Shown here one piece after another: positions 14,001-29,000 of a stretch of 64,000 nucleotides of DNA. Made by a program: the position numbers and the translations under genes. Every line of letters starts with the position of its first letter. Position 1 is the first letter of the stretch. Source of the DNA: Amblyornis subalaris. Taxonomy: Eukaryota > Chordata > Aves > Passeriformes > Ptilonorhynchidae. The notes under the pieces were generated by a model. That model saw only the letters and a program-made list of their open reading frames with translations. It was not told where the DNA came from and did no database searches. The DNA lies in the NCBI GenBank assembly GCA_018881555.1, contig JACAXG010000018.1, positions 1,877,561-1,941,560 of the forward strand, read 5' to 3'.

Positions 14001-17000
14001 TTATTTCCTTCATTCTGGTAGTGGTTTGATTTCGGTTAGATATTGTGAGACAGTTGTTCAAGTGCCATAAATTGTCCTAGCTTCCTTGTGGAGAGGAGCT
14101 TCCCAGTGGAGTTTTAGTCCCACTGAATTGGGATGTGGCTTTTTTTGCTGAGTGGTGTTGTCTGTTACCTATGTTCAGCAGCAGGTATCAGCTGAAAGAA
14201 TCTCTGGCCATAGGCACAAAATGCACTGCTGTTTATTCCTTTTTTAGTAGCTTTTTTGAGTCTGTGTTCTTCAGTTCAGTCTTCCTTTGCAGTGTTAGGC
14301 TTGCAAATGCCACTGGTAAGCCCATCTTGCTTTGTTTTCGTACTAACTTTGGACCTAGCCCTGGAGAGAGAAGCACGTAAGCATAAGTAGTCATGTCTTT
14401 ATGTCAGTAGACATTGTGGCATCATTAGAGGCAGAAAGTCTTGAGACAGTGAAGATGCAGGGCATTCAGTCTACCATATAGTGTGACTGAGTGTTTGTGC
14501 TCAGCGTCACCCCCCTTCAGACCTTTGGCTGTGTTCCCAGTTTTGGCTGCTGAGAAAACACTGAACATCTGCACTGATGTATTGGTAGGGCAGAGTGGGC
14601 CAATTCAGTGACTGCGAGGCACTGGTTAGTAATTGTGGTTACTGTGAAATCCATAGAAATGGACACAGCAGACAAGAAACAAAGTCCAGAACCTGTGGTC
14701 TCTTACAAAACAGTAAGGGGAAAGACAAAAGTTTCCTGAACTGTGAGGTGTTTGGCTTCCCCTTTGTGTGTCTGTTGATGCTGCAAGAAGCAGGTTGCCA
14801 GAGTCATCTTTAGTATAGACTGTCCACAAAGTCTGCGGCACCTGAGACAGCAGGACCTGGCCGACACCCCAGAGTTACAGTCAGCACACAGACTGCCTCT
14901 AAGGATGCTGTTTTGGCTGAGATGCTGGAAGACTGCTTGCTCTGGGGAAATCTGAACGGTGTGCACACTGTCCAGCTAACAGACTCTCAATCTGTTTTTC
15001 AGTTGACCATGTGCTTCCAGAACCTGGATCAAGTTTACTGACCTCCTTTGAGAAGTGGCATGAGGCAGCTGATACCAAATCCTGTTGTGATTACTCCCTC
15101 CATGTGGACATCACCAGCTGGTATGATGGGATTCGAGAAGAGCTGGAAGTACTGGTGCAAGACAAAGGTTAGTGAGTGAAATATAGTAGTATTTTTTTGT
15201 TTTATTGAAATATCATGTGGAGGTGAAATTTTGAAGTATTTTAATNAATGCGCAGGCACTGGTTATGCTGCCCAAGGTTTTGCACTACCTTGAATTTGTT
15301 TTCACTTGCTGCTGTGTAAAATTGACCTAAAACTTTGTGCATGTATATAACTTTGTCCAATATAGGCATGGAAGATTAAGATGCGTAGGTTGTCAGATAC
15401 AGATGCATCACTTTATCCTTGCTCTGCATGTGGAAATAGGCTCAGAGGTTGCATAGGTAGGTTTTACTTGAAGGTAAAACTCAGAAATGAGCATTTAGGA
15501 TAATCAGCCCAGTCACCTTAGATCCTCTATTTAACAAATGGAAAAATGAAACATTTCAAGGTAGTGGTTCAGATTTTAACTAGACTGGAACCTGCAATTC
15601 AGCTGCCTCAAATTAAGTTCAAATATGAAGAGCACATGGGTCTGTGAAACTATCACCACAGGTTCAATCTCATTTCTTAGCAGTGATTTGGGATAATTTA
15701 GTTGCTGAGACTCAATTTTTTTAATAAAACACGCCTGTATATTTAAAACAGGTTCCAGTTACTAGAAAAAGATGCTAAAGTTAGGTACCTGATATTGAAA
15801 AGATGCCCTGATTTTTTCAAGTGCTTTGTCTCCAGTGGCTTTCTCTGAAGTTACTAGGAGATGCTTTGTTTCAACACTTGAAAAAAAAGGTCACTTTTTA
15901 GGGAATCTAAGACACTTATGGGTTTGACTAGGTCTACTATCATGTGAGATGCTATAGAGACTCCAGCTACCGCTTCAGAATGGCACAGATGAAACCTCTC
16001 ATTAATTCATTTCCATACATGCAGGCTCAACATGGCAGTCTCATATGTGGAGGGCATCTTGGTGGCACCAGATACCTCTATGTGGGCAATTGGATCTGGC
16101 CTTCAGAAAATCTTAGTTTAGATCTTGTTCCTTAAAATTATGCCTAGCAGCATGGATTTTCTTTCTAGAAACGTATTTCCATATACTTTTCACTTTATAC
16201 TTTCCTTGAAAATGTGTGGATATTAATTAGGAAATGTTTGCTGAAATGATACTCAGTTTCCATGTGCAAATCAGAATGACCCTTCTGTTGAGAAACCTGA
16301 GATGCAGCGTCCTTTGTAATGTGTAGTGCTAGTGATGACTTAGATATGAAAGGTTCTCTTAGGGAAAAAGGTACTATCAAATTAGGAAAAAAGCACAGAA
16401 TGCTATTTTTGAGTGAGCAGTTGTTTGCTGAGATGCTGAGTCACCTAGGGGAGTTTATTCCATATCACAGGATGCTAACAGTACATGTGCTGTATAACCA
16501 GAATTTAGGCAACAAAACACTTCAATCAGCAAGACTGCACATAATTTAAGAGAAACTGCAGCTGGTCTTACATAGGTCTCTAATACAGGTGATTTTTACA
16601 AGGTCATGATGACGTGTCAACACAGGTTGTGCCAAATCTGTGCTGTTTTCCTGCTGTCAGCATTAACATGAATCTGCTGCTGTGCATTAGCTGACTGTAC
16701 TCTCTGACAAGAATACTGCGCCTTGTTTCAAAGGTTGGATACTATTTTCCAGAGCTCCCGGATCACAGATGGCTCAGCACTCCCAGATTTGCCTGAGGGC
16801 TTACATTAAAAGCCTGATGTAGACAGTTAGGTTAATAGTTTNCTCCAACTGTTGAAATGTGAGTTTTCTATATAAATCTGACCTGCCTCTGAGTCATCAG
16901 GGGAAGCAGAAATCTGTTCATTGGTTCCTGAAGTGGGATGTATGATGGGGGCTTGGTGGCCTCTTCAGTGGTGAGAGCATTAGGAGGTCACCTTTATTCT

Positions 17001-20000
17001 CATGGATGCTGCAGTGTGTCTCAGGCAGGCAGTGTGAGTTACTCTCATGTGTTAGGAGACACAGGGTACGGGCAAGTATGAAAGCACAAGCTCAATAGGA
17101 AATACTTGAGTGTGGCAAGGGCTTTCAAATTAATGGGTAATATTTCCTGATAATTGGAAACATTTGAGCCAGCTGGTGCAAATAGACTTGATGTCAGTGG
17201 AGTGACCCTGGTTTTCATCAGCTGGGAATCTGGATTGAATTGGTTCTCAGCTGATTGTGGGTGAGTTAGCTGAGTGACAGGGCTCAGCTCATTGTGTTTC
17301 AATGCTGCATGTGCCTAATGCAATCAGCATGAGTTACAGGGGAGCGCACAGAGTGGCTGTTGAGGTGCCTTGTCATGAGGTATAATTGAACAATTAATCA
17401 GTTTTAAATCAATACAAAGCTAATTTAAGGAGACACAGGCTTTGGAAGGGCCTGGAGATTTTGTAGAGCCAAATATTGATTATAAAGACTCAGGCTTGTA
17501 GCATTTCGGCAGCTATTTTGGGATTGGGCTTCTTCAGCATATGCAAAAGAACAAGAGCCTGAAATCGCTGAAAGGGGCCTTACTGGTTCCTTTGATTTTG
17601 CAAAAAAAACGGTAGTCCTGCCTAAAATTTGAAGACGGTCCTGTGTACCCCTGCGGTGAGAGCAAGTAGGACATTAACAAGAATGCAGTCTGTAACAGAT
17701 GTTAAGCATTAAGGTCAATAGGCCATGGACCAGGGCTTTTGAAAAGCTGTGTAATTCCAGTGAGTAGGTCAAGGAACCAGGCCAAGGCAAGGAGTCTAAT
17801 CTTGGACACCTGTATATGTAAATTTGTGTTATTTATCTTGGTGTCTGGTATAGGTGCTGTCTTTGCAAGGCAGGATTGTTCACACCATCTCTCCTGTTAG
17901 CTGTAAGGGCAGCCCCTGAGATGCTCTTCTACTGTGTCTGTATGTGGTGCTAGCTGAGGCTGTGAATGCGTTTACATGGGAGAGCTCTGCTTCTGCACTG
18001 TGGTAAGGAGCAGGCACAAGATCCTGCGGGGGATGCCTGCTGGGATCCCTTCCACTCCCATTAATTTCAGGGACAACATTAAACAGAGTGGGAGCAAAAC
18101 TTAGTCATTTTATCAAGGTCAGAAGAGGGCCTAAGAAGATACAAAGGCAATAAAAGAAAAAGGATGAAAATACATATTAGTTGGGTCAGTGTAGGTCTTC
18201 CAACCGCAGTACTCAGAGAAGGCTGCCTTATCTCCTCCAGGACTGTGATTAAATGAATTACCTTTGGCCAGAAGCTAGTGGATAAAGGAGAGCACTATTT
18301 AACCCAGCTCTTGGCTTACAGCAAAATGTGTACGAGAGGGTTCAGTCCCGTGCCATCACTGAGGCCATCAGCATGGCTTGGACCAGCCCTAGCGCATCCT
18401 CATTGCCTTATGTGTGCATGGTCAGCCTTGCAGAAAGGTGGCCCCTGGGTGCAGCTGACATCTGAGACGTGGGGTGGGTTTGTGGAGAGAAAATTGAGCT
18501 TTTCTCCGAGGCAGGTAGGATGAGCTGAGTGCTGCTGTGATCAGTCAGAGGGAGATGGGGCTGAGGGCACGAGGCTGCAAGAATTAGCCCCAGGGAAGGC
18601 ACAGTCAAGCTTAGGTTTTAAAACAGGAATATCCTGAGTACTTTGAAACTGTAATGAGGAATAGATGGAGGGATTACAGTCAGTAAAGGCTGTATGTGTT
18701 TTCTAAGAACTTGATAAATAGGAAAACAGGAAGAAATGATGGGCTTATAGGCTGACAGGGCTCCACCTTTCAGGCTGGGTTTGCTCGATGTGGAAGTCAG
18801 CAAGGAGGGGCCAGCTCCTGCTTTGTGTTTCTCTCTAAGCTGCCTGGACTTAGCAGAAAGACATAATACCAGGAATCATTTCAGTGTTTTATCCTGCATG
18901 TATCCTGGGGTATTTTAGTCCTGTAATTGTGAATAAACGAATTCTCTGTGTGTGTGTGAGCAGTCATACCCTCTGCCTGAGGATGTATTTGCTCATTCTG
19001 GACTCATGAAGGAGTTATATCTTCATCAGAGAGCCTTATTCATTTTGTGTAGACAACATAAATAGCACAAACAGATCTCTTTCTTTTTCTTCTTGCCCCG
19101 GGAAGCACAGTTTTTGTCACAGACATTTTGAAATGCAGCTTGCACAGCTTAGACAGCTTAGAATTTACTTTTCTTTTAAGCTAGAAAACTCTGAGATTGG
19201 TCCCTGTACCAAACTGGGGATGTTGTCAGTAGACTAAAGAGTAAGGCACATATATGAACTAATATGAATTTGTGTGTACAGAAATTATGGACAGAAGATG
19301 TTTGTAATTCTCATTGTGTTAGAATACAAACTTGTGCAAATCATCAAATCTTTGAAATAAGTAGCAAAGCTTGTAGGGATATGAATACAGGTGGTTCTTC
19401 GCAGCTGACACTCAGCAGTAGCATTTCTTATGGATTTCTGAAATTTGAAGCTGTCATCTTTCATGGTTTTGTGTGACTGCCAGCATAAATCCTTCTGTCT
19501 TTGGAAAGTGGAAGGAGAGGTGTGGTAAGCTGCCTGTAAAACTGGTTTCAGGCTTTGTTTCCACTTCTTCCCCATGTCTACCATCAGCTAAGCTGGGTGC
19601 TGTGGAGCGTAAGGTCAAGAAAAAGCAAGTGTGTATGCACATTGAGATACACAGTTCCTACATCCCAGCACTTTGGGGGAACTTATCTAGAAGTTGTATT
19701 TATCAAAATGGATAGTTTAGGTCAGGCTGAAATATTTTCTTGTTTAGCTAAGGAAACCTAAAAAGAAAACCAGTGTTTCACAGAACCTTACACAAGGCTT
19801 TTTAAATCTCACAAACTTTACATGCTTGCTTTAGCCACCATCACTTGTCTGTGATTTGGCTACGAGCAATCCTGTTTGCAGTGGTGGCTGGATTACTCCA
19901 GGGATGAACACAGGCAATCCACAGCATCCAACAAATTCCCCCTCAAGGGGAGGGGCATCCAGGCTTCTAGTCCTAGGAGCTGTAATGCAGCTGTGGAGCC

Positions 20001-23000
20001 ATGCTTGATTTTGGGTAGTCACTGGTTAAAAGCCTAGTCTGGACATACTCTATGACTTACTTTTCCTGAAGTTTTTGTTCAAATATGAGTTAAGAATCCA
20101 CTTACATGGCAACACCTTTGAATTTTGTCTTGGAACAGGTGTGAACTCTTTTCAAGTCTACATGGCGTACAAAGATCTCTACCAAATGTCCGACAGCCAG
20201 GTATTGCTCTGAATGCTTTTCACTGCTGTGCTCTTTCCTCTCTTCTCTCATCTCCCTACACTCGAGGAGTTGCTGAGGTTGAATCCCAGAGAAAAATTCC
20301 CACTGGCCTGTGTGGCACTGGGAGAAATGTGCAGTGGGGAACTACTCTCTGGAGGGTCAATGCTGAGGTGTGTAGAGCTGTGTAGAACCTGCATGTGTTT
20401 CTTCAAGAGTACGACATTCACCTTGTGTAGAGATCTTCTGGTGTCTCCCAGCATTCCAGTCACTCAGCTCTGCTCAGGATTTCACCCATTTTATTTTGCA
20501 GTAACCTTTCAGGAACTGTATGTCAGAGAGGGAAAAAAAAGATGAAGCAGTGGAGGCAGTGGCAGTTTTGAGGTTTCAAAAGTTTCTTAGTTGCTGCAGG
20601 CAGCTAAATGGAGTTGCTTTTTGGGGGAGGTGGCCTTTTCTCCTTAGGGCTGGAGATAACAATGAGCTTGTTTGTCCAGAGCTCATTACAGATTCCAGAC
20701 TCTTCAGCTTTCCCATTCATATGTATCAGGCCACTGTAAATGGACAATGGCATCTGTTAGTAATAATAATGTTTGCTTATTCAGTTGAGAAAATGTTTCT
20801 TTCTTACTTATTCCCAGAGCTACAGCTCTTGGTCTCTTAAATAACTGTTGTTACACCTCCAATACATGTGGTTTTAATTGGAATTTTAGACATAATAATA
20901 TATAAATATTCTCTGAGAAGGCAGTGCCTGTTAAATTCAACTCCCTGCTGAAATTGCCAAGAGAAATACTTCAAAATGTTTAATGTGTGGCTGGACTAAT
21001 GGCTATTACCTTGTTTAAGTGTTCATGTTGCAAGCTGTGTATTGGCAACCCATTCAGTGCTGCCTGAAGTGCCCTAGTGCAAAAGTAGACCCTGAAGAAA
21101 CTATGTCTTCAGCATTTAATCTGTGTTTGAAAACTGGGCTCCAATGTTACTGAAGTCTAGTTTAAAAAAGGAACACATTAGCTGAATACCTTTTGGAAAG
21201 GAAGCTGTATTTCAGTAGATCTGTGCTCAGAAATTACCAATAAAAGCAACAGGATCAACTATTGCCCTTCTTTATGGATGGGTGTTGAATCTTAGAAAGC
21301 AATTAAAAAAACAAGGATGCTCTAGGGAAAATATTGCAACTTCTAATTGCAGTATTAAAGATGTTGGTGAAAGCTCAACAATGTCTGCTCTGAGAAAATG
21401 GTGCAAAATTCCTACACTTCAAAAAAAGAGGTGTTCTAGCCGTACTAAAAGTGTCTGTAGTGCATGGGAATAATTCTATTTTACATTTGCTAAAACTACA
21501 GAAAAGAGGGTCACTAAACTTAGGCCTGTGTGGGAGGGCATGATGAGGTGGCTCTGCAGTGCAGGGACTGGTGCAGGCTGGATCCAGCCCTCGAGGCTGT
21601 CGACCCTGTCTTGGAGCAGGAGGGCAGAAGCTTGTCCTGGGGGCAGGCTGGTGTGTACAGGGGTTGGTAAGTCAACACCAAGCAATGGAGCTCAGGCTTT
21701 GTGTAGAAAATAGATAATTTGCTATTCACCAAGATAATTACCAGCATAGAAGGTACAAAACTGAGGTGTACAGAGAGATCTGAGTGTTAAGTAATGTGTT
21801 TTCCTTATTCAGCAGTGTTTCCTTCTTTGTACTACCTGCAGCTTTATGAAGCCTTTACCTTTCTAAAGAGTCTTGGGGCTGTTATCCTGGTCCATGCTGA
21901 AAATGGAGACTTGATAGCTCAGGTAAGTGAACCATCATTTTTGCTTTACTTTGTGAGATGATAGATACAAGAGAGACGTAAAATATGCCAGTCAGAGAAT
22001 GGGTAGGAAGAAAGGAACGCCCTGAAAAGAGCCTTAATTGAGCCTGATGCCCTGCACACCACTGGTATAAAGCCTGGGACGAGAGAATGGAGACCCTTTT
22101 GCATTCACTGGCAGAGCATTCTTGATGGGGCACTGATCCAGGAAGATCCTTGCCTTGGCAGCAGATGAGGACTAGATAAGGGGGGCAAAAGGAAACAAGA
22201 AGATTTCTTGTATTTTCCAGCAGATACAGGTGAAGCAGAGCAATGTAAAGTCTTGTTCACAGATTCTGGGTACAAAAACTGGAGCAGGAAAGCTTTATGC
22301 TGAAGTCTGTAGCTGCAGCTATCAGCATAAGCAGCACAGTGAGTTTGAAGTGGATATTAAAGCTCACAGACCTATTTATTTTTGAGAATATTCTTATAAA
22401 TCTCTGAAGTTTGACAATAAGAACTACCGTGATCTTGTAGATATTTCAAAGATGTGTGTTTAAGTGTAATCCATGGTCTTGGAAGATGCATCTCAGAACC
22501 AGGAAGCTGTGCTCAAGTTCAGGATGTTGCATTAAAGTGTCCTGGATCTCCCGTGCAGTCCTTGCAGGTCAGGTCCCCCTGGAGCTGCTGTCCTCCCACT
22601 GGAGTGTGGCGTGGCTCTGATCGGTGCCACGGCACACGGAGAGAGGCAGCCCAAGGACAGCAGTCGATAGTAAACTTCCCACTGGCCTTTCAGAGGCCAG
22701 GATGCCCCTCTAAGGCAGAAGAGGTGGGTTTAGGTGGGTGTTGTGATGACACATTTGTGACAGATGAATCTTTTAAGGCTGTTGCAGAGATGTCTCACTC
22801 CTCTGATCCCTCGTACGTGCATCGAGCCCCTCTTAGGTCCGTGAGGCTCCGAGTGAGCCATCTGATTTATCTGCTGAGCTGCTTATCTGCTGGCTTATGT
22901 GCTAAGGACTGGGCTGCAGAGCTGACAAGGAAATTACAACAGCTAAAGCTGTCTTTGAGATCTGGACAAGGGAACCCACCTTGTCTCATGGTCGAGGGAG

Positions 23001-26000
23001 AACCTCAAGGGAATGTTTGAGTGATTGGGCAGCGTGAAAGGACTNTTGCCTTGGGTGTATTTTGTTTTTCCCTCTGTGAGATTCTGTCCTCCATCTGCCT
23101 GGTTAGAATTTACCCCCTTTGACTTCTGTCTTTCACTTTTAACTTTGAGTTTGAGCAAAATAACCACTGGGATCAAAAGTTACTAGTAAGGGGTCAGCAG
23201 GCACATACAGTGCAGTTGTGTCCTTCCCCCGCTGAAACTAGGTGACAACCCACATTTAGATTCCAGAGAGAAAAAAGCTGATTTCTCATGAAGTTTAGCA
23301 TGAATTTAAACTACTAAATACATAATTTATAGTTTTAATACAACATACAATAACCAGTAAAATGAAAATGAATAATAACAAACATGATTAAGTCAATATT
23401 ACTGTAAGAATGGCAAAATAAAACAAATCAAATGGCACCTGTGATGTTTTGATACATTACTCATTAAAATCAAGGCACACTCGTGGAATTGCATTTTTGA
23501 TAGAAATCAATTTCAGTTACATTTTTCTCTGATCAGCCTTAGTAAACAGCCATCGAATATGAACAAACAGGACATAAAAAATATTAGGAAAAGAGGAAGT
23601 AGTAAATAAATGTACATTATGTTGTATAACAACGTATTTCTTCACCATTACCATGTCTCATAAAATCAAGCTTTCCCTATCCTTTTATTTAGAAGAATTA
23701 TTTAGATAGTGAAAAAAAGGCTGCCTGCATGTAGGTTTTTCAGGATTGCCCTGTGTGAAAATACAAATTTGATCTTATCAAATATTCTAGTTTATTAGCC
23801 CTATTAAGTCCTCTTACAGTGAGTAATTTTATCATATGATCTGATTTTATGACTTCCTTCAAGATGCAGATCTGTCCTACTTTGTGTAGATATTCTGTGC
23901 CAACTTGCTATTTTTCTGTATGGTTGTAGCTTCATTTTTTTGCTGTATTTTAATTATCTAAAGTCTTTAACTGTCAGTGTTTAGAGCTATTACATTAATG
24001 ATCCAGAACAGCTGTTTTTAAGAATACCTATGAAACCTTATGTTTTTCTAAGCAAAATGTTCTTACACAGTCAGATTAATACATTACTGTTCATGCCTCT
24101 TCAGCCTTGACTGATTGCAGCAAAGGCTAAAGTATATATGAATGTTGACTGATTGCAGCAAAGGCTAAAGTATATATGAATGTTAACTTGTTCAGTTTTA
24201 CTGGAGTATGATGGTAATGTGTGAGCTTTTCACCCTCAGGGACCTGGGATCAGATATTTATTAGATGACACATTCAAGTGTGTTTGGTAACTTCATCCTG
24301 GTCTCTAGGGGACATTTGTCTCTGTCACAGAGTCATTACATCGTTGAGCTGGGCGCATTAGAGCCCTGCGGGCAGGGCAGGCTGGGGCTATGGGTACATC
24401 AACAGCTCTGGTCCCACTCCTGCTCTGCTGTCAGGTCTGGACCTCAGAGGAGAAGCAGTTGACCACCAGTTCCTGAAAAAAAGGAAATTATTCCAATACC
24501 ACTGCTTGGCCTTAAATTAAATGAAGCTTTTTGTCTGTTTAAAAAAAAAATTATCTCACTGCTATGAAGCTGGATAGAGCGGATTTTTTTTCTGACAAAC
24601 CCCCGTTGGTCCTAAGATGGACTTTTTGGTGTGGACACAGAGCCCTTGCAACTGGAGGGCACTGTTTTGCTTTATAAAAACATAATTTTAGTGATTCACT
24701 GTGTAGGAAGAAAGTGTTACAGAAAACTGAGAGTGTCAGCAATGCTGAGAGTTTAAGAAAGTGCTTTGTGGATTGCAATCAGAGAGGAACCTGTGCAAGC
24801 AAAGAAGGAATGGCAGGCTGGAAGTACCCATAATTACTGTTTAGTGTATTGGTTGAAGCCCTGTTCCCTGGACTGGTATTGTGGTGTCAAGTAAGACTTT
24901 CTGGAGGACCGGAGGTTTCTGATGGTGCAGCCCAATGGCTTGGGGCACAGAAATGCTCTGTCACACAGCAGAGACCTGTGCTGGCTGTGCTAGTGTGGCA
25001 TGGGACCAGTTTAGAACCAGTGTTTTCAGTGTTCAGTGGGCTCTGCAGCTGCATTTACACTGACATTAAAAGGGGCAGTCAGACAATATGGCTGTTCATC
25101 TCCCTGTGGATGCCGGGTGCAAGGGTCTCATCCCAGAGCTGGGTCAGCATTTGTCTCTTATGTTGCAGGAACAAAAGCGTATTCTGGAGATGGGAATCAC
25201 TGGACCTGAGGGACATGCCCTGAGCAGGCCAGAAGAGGTAAGAGACTTCACTCATTTTGTTGTTAGTGGAAGTATTTTGCCAAACATGTAGCATTGGAGT
25301 TTGGCTTCCATATGTGCAGACGATGGATGGGTGCATCAGGGAAGGCAGCAGTCTGCTTCTCCCACTGCCTCTTCCAGTATTACTCAAAGTCTGAAAAGTC
25401 CAGGTCCTTTCAACTTATTTGTTTGCCTGAAAAGCCTTTTTGATGCTGCAGCAGGTGCATTCTCTTAGTCCAGGGATAAGCATGTCCTTGTACACTCAGG
25501 AGTCGCAGCTCCTGCTGCCCTGGGCATGGGTGTCCGTGTATTTTTTAACTGTGACCTTTGTGTTTTGATTTGTGATGACAAAAAAATGGGCTTATCAGGC
25601 TAAAAATCAGCAGTGCAGCTTGAGGGTTAGGCTTCGGAATAACTGCATTTATTAAAATGATTTGTCTGAAAACCTCCTATAAGATGCATGTANACATCTA
25701 TACTGTGCATATGCATACACCCACAAATAGATCTACTTTCATGCTGGCAGATATATTGGTGTCAGAAATGCAGGCTGTAGAGATGCAAATACTTGAGAAT
25801 GGAAAGATGCTGCAAGGCAGCTCATTTTATGCAACTCCCTTATAATAAAATCTGGGCTATGGTGTGGATCATCTCAGGCATCTGGAAAGGGTTTATTTAA
25901 TGACAAAGAAAATGTGGAGACATGAGAATGTCCCTTAATGTACACAGCTCAGACTGTTAATGGGATGATGGAGGGCGGTAGTGGGAAGTGACTGCTTTCC

Positions 26001-29000
26001 TAGAAGACTAAAGAGACGCGGTTCTAGGGATTTGAGGCCAAACTGGAAAAGATTGTTGTGGTTTGCAGATCTTTATATAACTTCTCCCCAAGGCAAAAGG
26101 AATCAGCTTAATTGGTTGCATTCTTCTATTGAACTGTTTATGTACTTTTTCATTTTGCTGTTCAACTTCCACCTAAATTATTCTAAAAGAATTGAATTGT
26201 TTCCTTTTAATGAGAACAAGGGCCTAAGGAAAATCTGTGTTTTCAGTTTCCAGAAAGGAATTTTGCATCTTTCTCACCATGCATCTATCTGCTTCAGCGC
26301 TAGTGCTGAGGCCCTGCCTCCTTCCCTGCTCTTCTAAAGGTGCTTTTGGGATTTCCAAAGTAAATGTTTTAATACAAGTCGTAGGACAACCTGAAGCAAC
26401 AGTCTGATTTAAGGAAAAATATTTTACAAAACTGTTAAGGTTTAAGCCATGTGATTTTGAAAGGCCTAAGTTGCTCAACTTTTCTAGCACAACTCTTGGA
26501 GAGAAATTTCTGTACCACTGAGTCACTATTTTCAGTTACAACAGGGTTTTAGGTATTAAAATGCCAATACTGTGAGTCCATCTGGGAAGGATCTGGTATA
26601 AAACTTATGTCTGGGGGAAGGAGTCTCCAAAGCTGCTGGGAAACACTGCTTCTTCGTCTGAAGATGCCTGCTTTGTGTGCCTACGTCCCAGATGGCTCCC
26701 TGGGAGGAGATTGCCTTTATGCTTGCTGACAGAGGGGACTTACTGGGCAATGCTTCAAAGGCTTCTATGGATTATGGGCTAAATTCAGTCCATAGTGCTG
26801 AAGTTGCTGTTTGAGAGTACTTTACATTCACTGTCACCATTATGTAAAGATTAGGGTAAGCTGCCAGGGGGAGCTCAGAGGTTGTCTCTGAGCAGGGGCA
26901 AAGTTTTCTTGCTTTGTTCTCCTTCCAACTTCAGGGTAGGAGTCTGAAGCAGGAAGGTGGGAGGGAGGTAAGGAGGAGCCACATCAGCTGCTTGGACATG
27001 ACCTTTCCTGGGGTGCAGGGAGGCAGGGAGCTGTGTTTGTTCTGGGGCAGCTGTACCCCACTAGTGAGTACAGCCTGGCTGTCGTTACTGCTAGCGCCAG
27101 TTTGAGGTTGGGTTAGCTCCCTGTTTCCTAGTATTTTGTCTCTCTCTATGGAAAAAGCAGAATCAACCCCTGAAGAGTTGTGCTGAACAGTGAGAAATAT
27201 GGCTCAGTCCTCTGGTTAATTTTTTCTTCAGGCTGCTTTTGCAGTTAACTTTCTCCTCCTTGTTTTCCTCAGCTTGAAGCAGAAGCAGTTTTCCGTGCCA
27301 TCACGATTGCCAGTCGAATAAACTGCCCAGTGTACATCACCAAGGTGATGAGCAAGAGTGCAGCTGATATCATTGCACTGGCCAGGAAGAAAGGTAAGTG
27401 ACTTCCGTTGCTCGCCCTGAGTCGTTTTTTTTTTTTTCTTGAATAGAAGCTCAGTGAAAAAACCAGTACATCTTGACCCAAATGACAGGCTATAGGGAGA
27501 GGTTACCAAAGAACCGTAGCACCATCACAGAATAAATGTTTATGTCTGGGAAAGATGAGGGGAAATACTTTTATATTTTTCAGTTGAGAAGCTCTCCCCA
27601 CAAACTGTCCTCTTGAGGATTGCATTGTAACTCTTCTCTCTCCTGTTTTCTCTTTTACTTTTCCCTTAGANTGCTATATCTCTGTTCATGAGAGGGAGAT
27701 ACTTTATTCCTAATGGGGTCTAGCACATCCTCCATGCCAGTATTTCAGGTTGTCACCCTCTGAGGTGTGGCTTGGGCAGTGACCCTCTGTTAGAGATGCC
27801 TGGAGCTCTCTCCTGGCCTTGCTGCTGGAGGCTAACCCCCTCAGATGTGCACTACAGGCTGGCCCTGCTTGCTGGGGCCTGCTTGCTGGTTGGATCCAGG
27901 TGACAAAGCACCCAAAAGGGACTTGCAAGCCTGCAGGCAGCTGCCTCTGAAGCTGCATTTGCGAGTCAGGACTGTTCTGCTGGTTGGTACTCTAAAGCTC
28001 ATGAGCAATATGGAAAAGCCAAAGAGCAAATTATTGTCTTGGTATTTGTTTTCTTGGAGACTTGGAGAATGGTGCTGGGGACCATATGCTGCTATCTGCT
28101 GGTTCCGTGCCCAACCTGGGAGTAGTAAAAAGGCATCTGTCTGCTGAAGGGATCCAGCACCCAGTGCACTCCCAATTGGAGCAACAGAGAGAACATGGCT
28201 GTGATTAAAACAGTACAAATTAAAAGCAGGTCTCAACTGTCTCCTTCTGGATTAGAAAGAAAGATTTGTAAATATGCTGATCAAAAGAAAGTAGAGCTCA
28301 GAGAGACTCCTGATTAATTTTTTATCGTACAGACAAAGCCAGGGCTGCTGAATTTTCTGTGAGCTATGCTGGCCACGTAGCAATGCGTGAATTATACATG
28401 GCTGCATGCAGCAAGCGGTGTCATGTGCTGAAGAGAGAGTGGGTTGTAATTAGTTCCTGTATATCCTTGCTTTCTCCAAGGTCCCCTTGTTTTTGGAGAG
28501 CCGATCACTGCCAGCTTGGGGACAGATGGGACACATTACTGGAGCAAAAACTGGGCCAAAGCTGCAGCTTTTGTGACCTCACCACCTCTGAGCCCTGATC
28601 CTACCACTCCAGATCACTTAAATTCGCTCTTAGCATGGTAAGACTTTCTTTTTTTTTTACAGGCTGATGGTGAGGCAAGTGCAAAAGCCACACGGGATGA
28701 AGCATCTAGGGATCAGCCTGGCTTCCTTTAGATCAGTCTTGTACATGAAACAGGAGAGAAGGGGCGTAGAAAAGTAGAAAACAGTTACATCCTTTATGCC
28801 TTAGGCTGTCAGTGAGGTGAGCCAGTTCCTGGTTGGCTTCACAGAGAGGCAACTGCTGGCTATTCAGGAATTAATTCTTTTTCTTTCTGCTTTTCAACTG
28901 ATTCCTAGTNGTACAACTAGATTGTCAGAACTTCAAACTGGCTTTCTCCCTAGTTCTCAGTTTTCATTAGCTGAATTGATTTATGCTGGGATGGCATCCT

